A stretch of DNA of 13,944 nt, from NCBI GenBank assembly GCA_947628355.1, contig CANQZO010000021.1, positions 1 through 13,944 of the forward strand. Reading direction: 5' to 3'. This DNA comes from Candidatus Gastranaerophilales bacterium. Its GTDB lineage: Bacteria > Cyanobacteriota > Vampirovibrionia > Gastranaerophilales > Gastranaerophilaceae. The notes beneath the pieces were generated by a model. That model made no database searches, was not told where the DNA came from, and worked only from the letters and a program-made list of their open reading frames with translations. Below, piece after piece: positions 13,805 through 13,944 of this stretch (the first letter of the stretch is position 1; every line of letters begins with the position of its first letter). Position numbers and translations under genes: made by a program.

Positions 13805-13944
13805 TTATGCTACTCCTTTGAATTTCGGTGTCGCTCTGTCTATTGATTCGCCTTCTGCATCTTCTATGGCTTCTAATTCTTTTTGTACCGATGTTACCAT
13901 TGTATCTAATCTTTTTACCTGCATTTCTACAGTATTCTCTTTTA
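13805..13944 (-). CDS. C-terminal fragment of an unidentified protein
   Basis: An open frame enters from the right edge and ends at a TAA (13807-13805), with a second TAA-like triplet directly after. The visible 45 residues read as a charged amphipathic helix (VEMQVKRLDTMVTSVQKELE, then AIEDAEGESID) and a short basic tail ending RATPKFKGVA. The other two frames on this strand have stops or unnatural composition, and the frame stays open to the edge, so it is probably real. The helix looks like the end of a coiled coil. I do not recognise the family. It converges on pgi and shares its terminator. Confidence 0.55.
   Translation of the reverse strand, partial: KENTVEMQVKRLDTMVTSVQKELEAIEDAEGESIDRATPKFKGVA

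Overview
This is an AT-rich, tightly packed bacterial segment with ordinary core-metabolism genes and several small operons of poorly characterised membrane or scaffold proteins. TGA is read as a stop: the TPR gene ends on an ATGA stop/start overlap, and Trp is encoded by TGG. This argues against genetic codes 4 and 25. The low GC, recognisable Shine-Dalgarno sequences, canonical sigma70-type promoters and the gene mix (NADH-type FabI, class II aldolase, YtxH/DUF948 genes, an SxtJ/SxtK-like carbamoyltransferase cassette) would fit a gut Gastranaerophilales/Melainabacteria-type or other low-GC bacterium. That assignment is an inference and is not proven by the sequence. I see no tRNA, rRNA, CRISPR, IS or phage signature. 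No stretch over 300 bp lacks a gene; the longest gap, 6805-7006, is a divergent promoter region.

Layout. (1) 1-2412, minus strand: a four-gene operon in the order TPR scaffold (2412-640), 51-aa DUF5989/SxtK-like membrane protein (643-488), SxtJ-like membrane protein (477-100), and the N-terminus of a NodU/CmcH-type O-carbamoyltransferase (88 to beyond the left edge). (2) 2518-4081, plus: ndk overlapping tgt, ending in a terminator shared with the facing operon. (3) 6804-4119, minus: lemA, a hairpin, then two tandem divergent DUF3137 membrane proteins. (4) 7007-8255, plus: a zinc-ribbon protein of unknown function overlapping a 56-aa zinc-ribbon/one-TM protein, divergent from lemA. (5) 11253-8303, minus: class II fructose-bisphosphate aldolase, a terminator, a DUF475/TerC-type membrane protein, then fabI with its own promoter. 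(6) 11427-12383, plus: YtxH, DUF948 and YtxH small envelope proteins, then a terminator. (7) 12498-13733, plus: a short, divergent glucose-6-phosphate isomerase with its own promoter and terminator. (8) 13944-13805, minus: the C-terminal end of an unidentified protein.

How the genes fit together: fba and pgi are glycolytic/gluconeogenic, fabI serves fatty-acid elongation, ndk balances NTP pools, and tgt makes queuosine in tRNA. The more novel material is the carbamoyltransferase cassette with a translationally coupled TPR protein, and the LemA/DUF3137/zinc-ribbon neighbourhood. Most convergent or tail-to-head junctions carry a compact A-stem-T hairpin that could terminate transcription from both sides.
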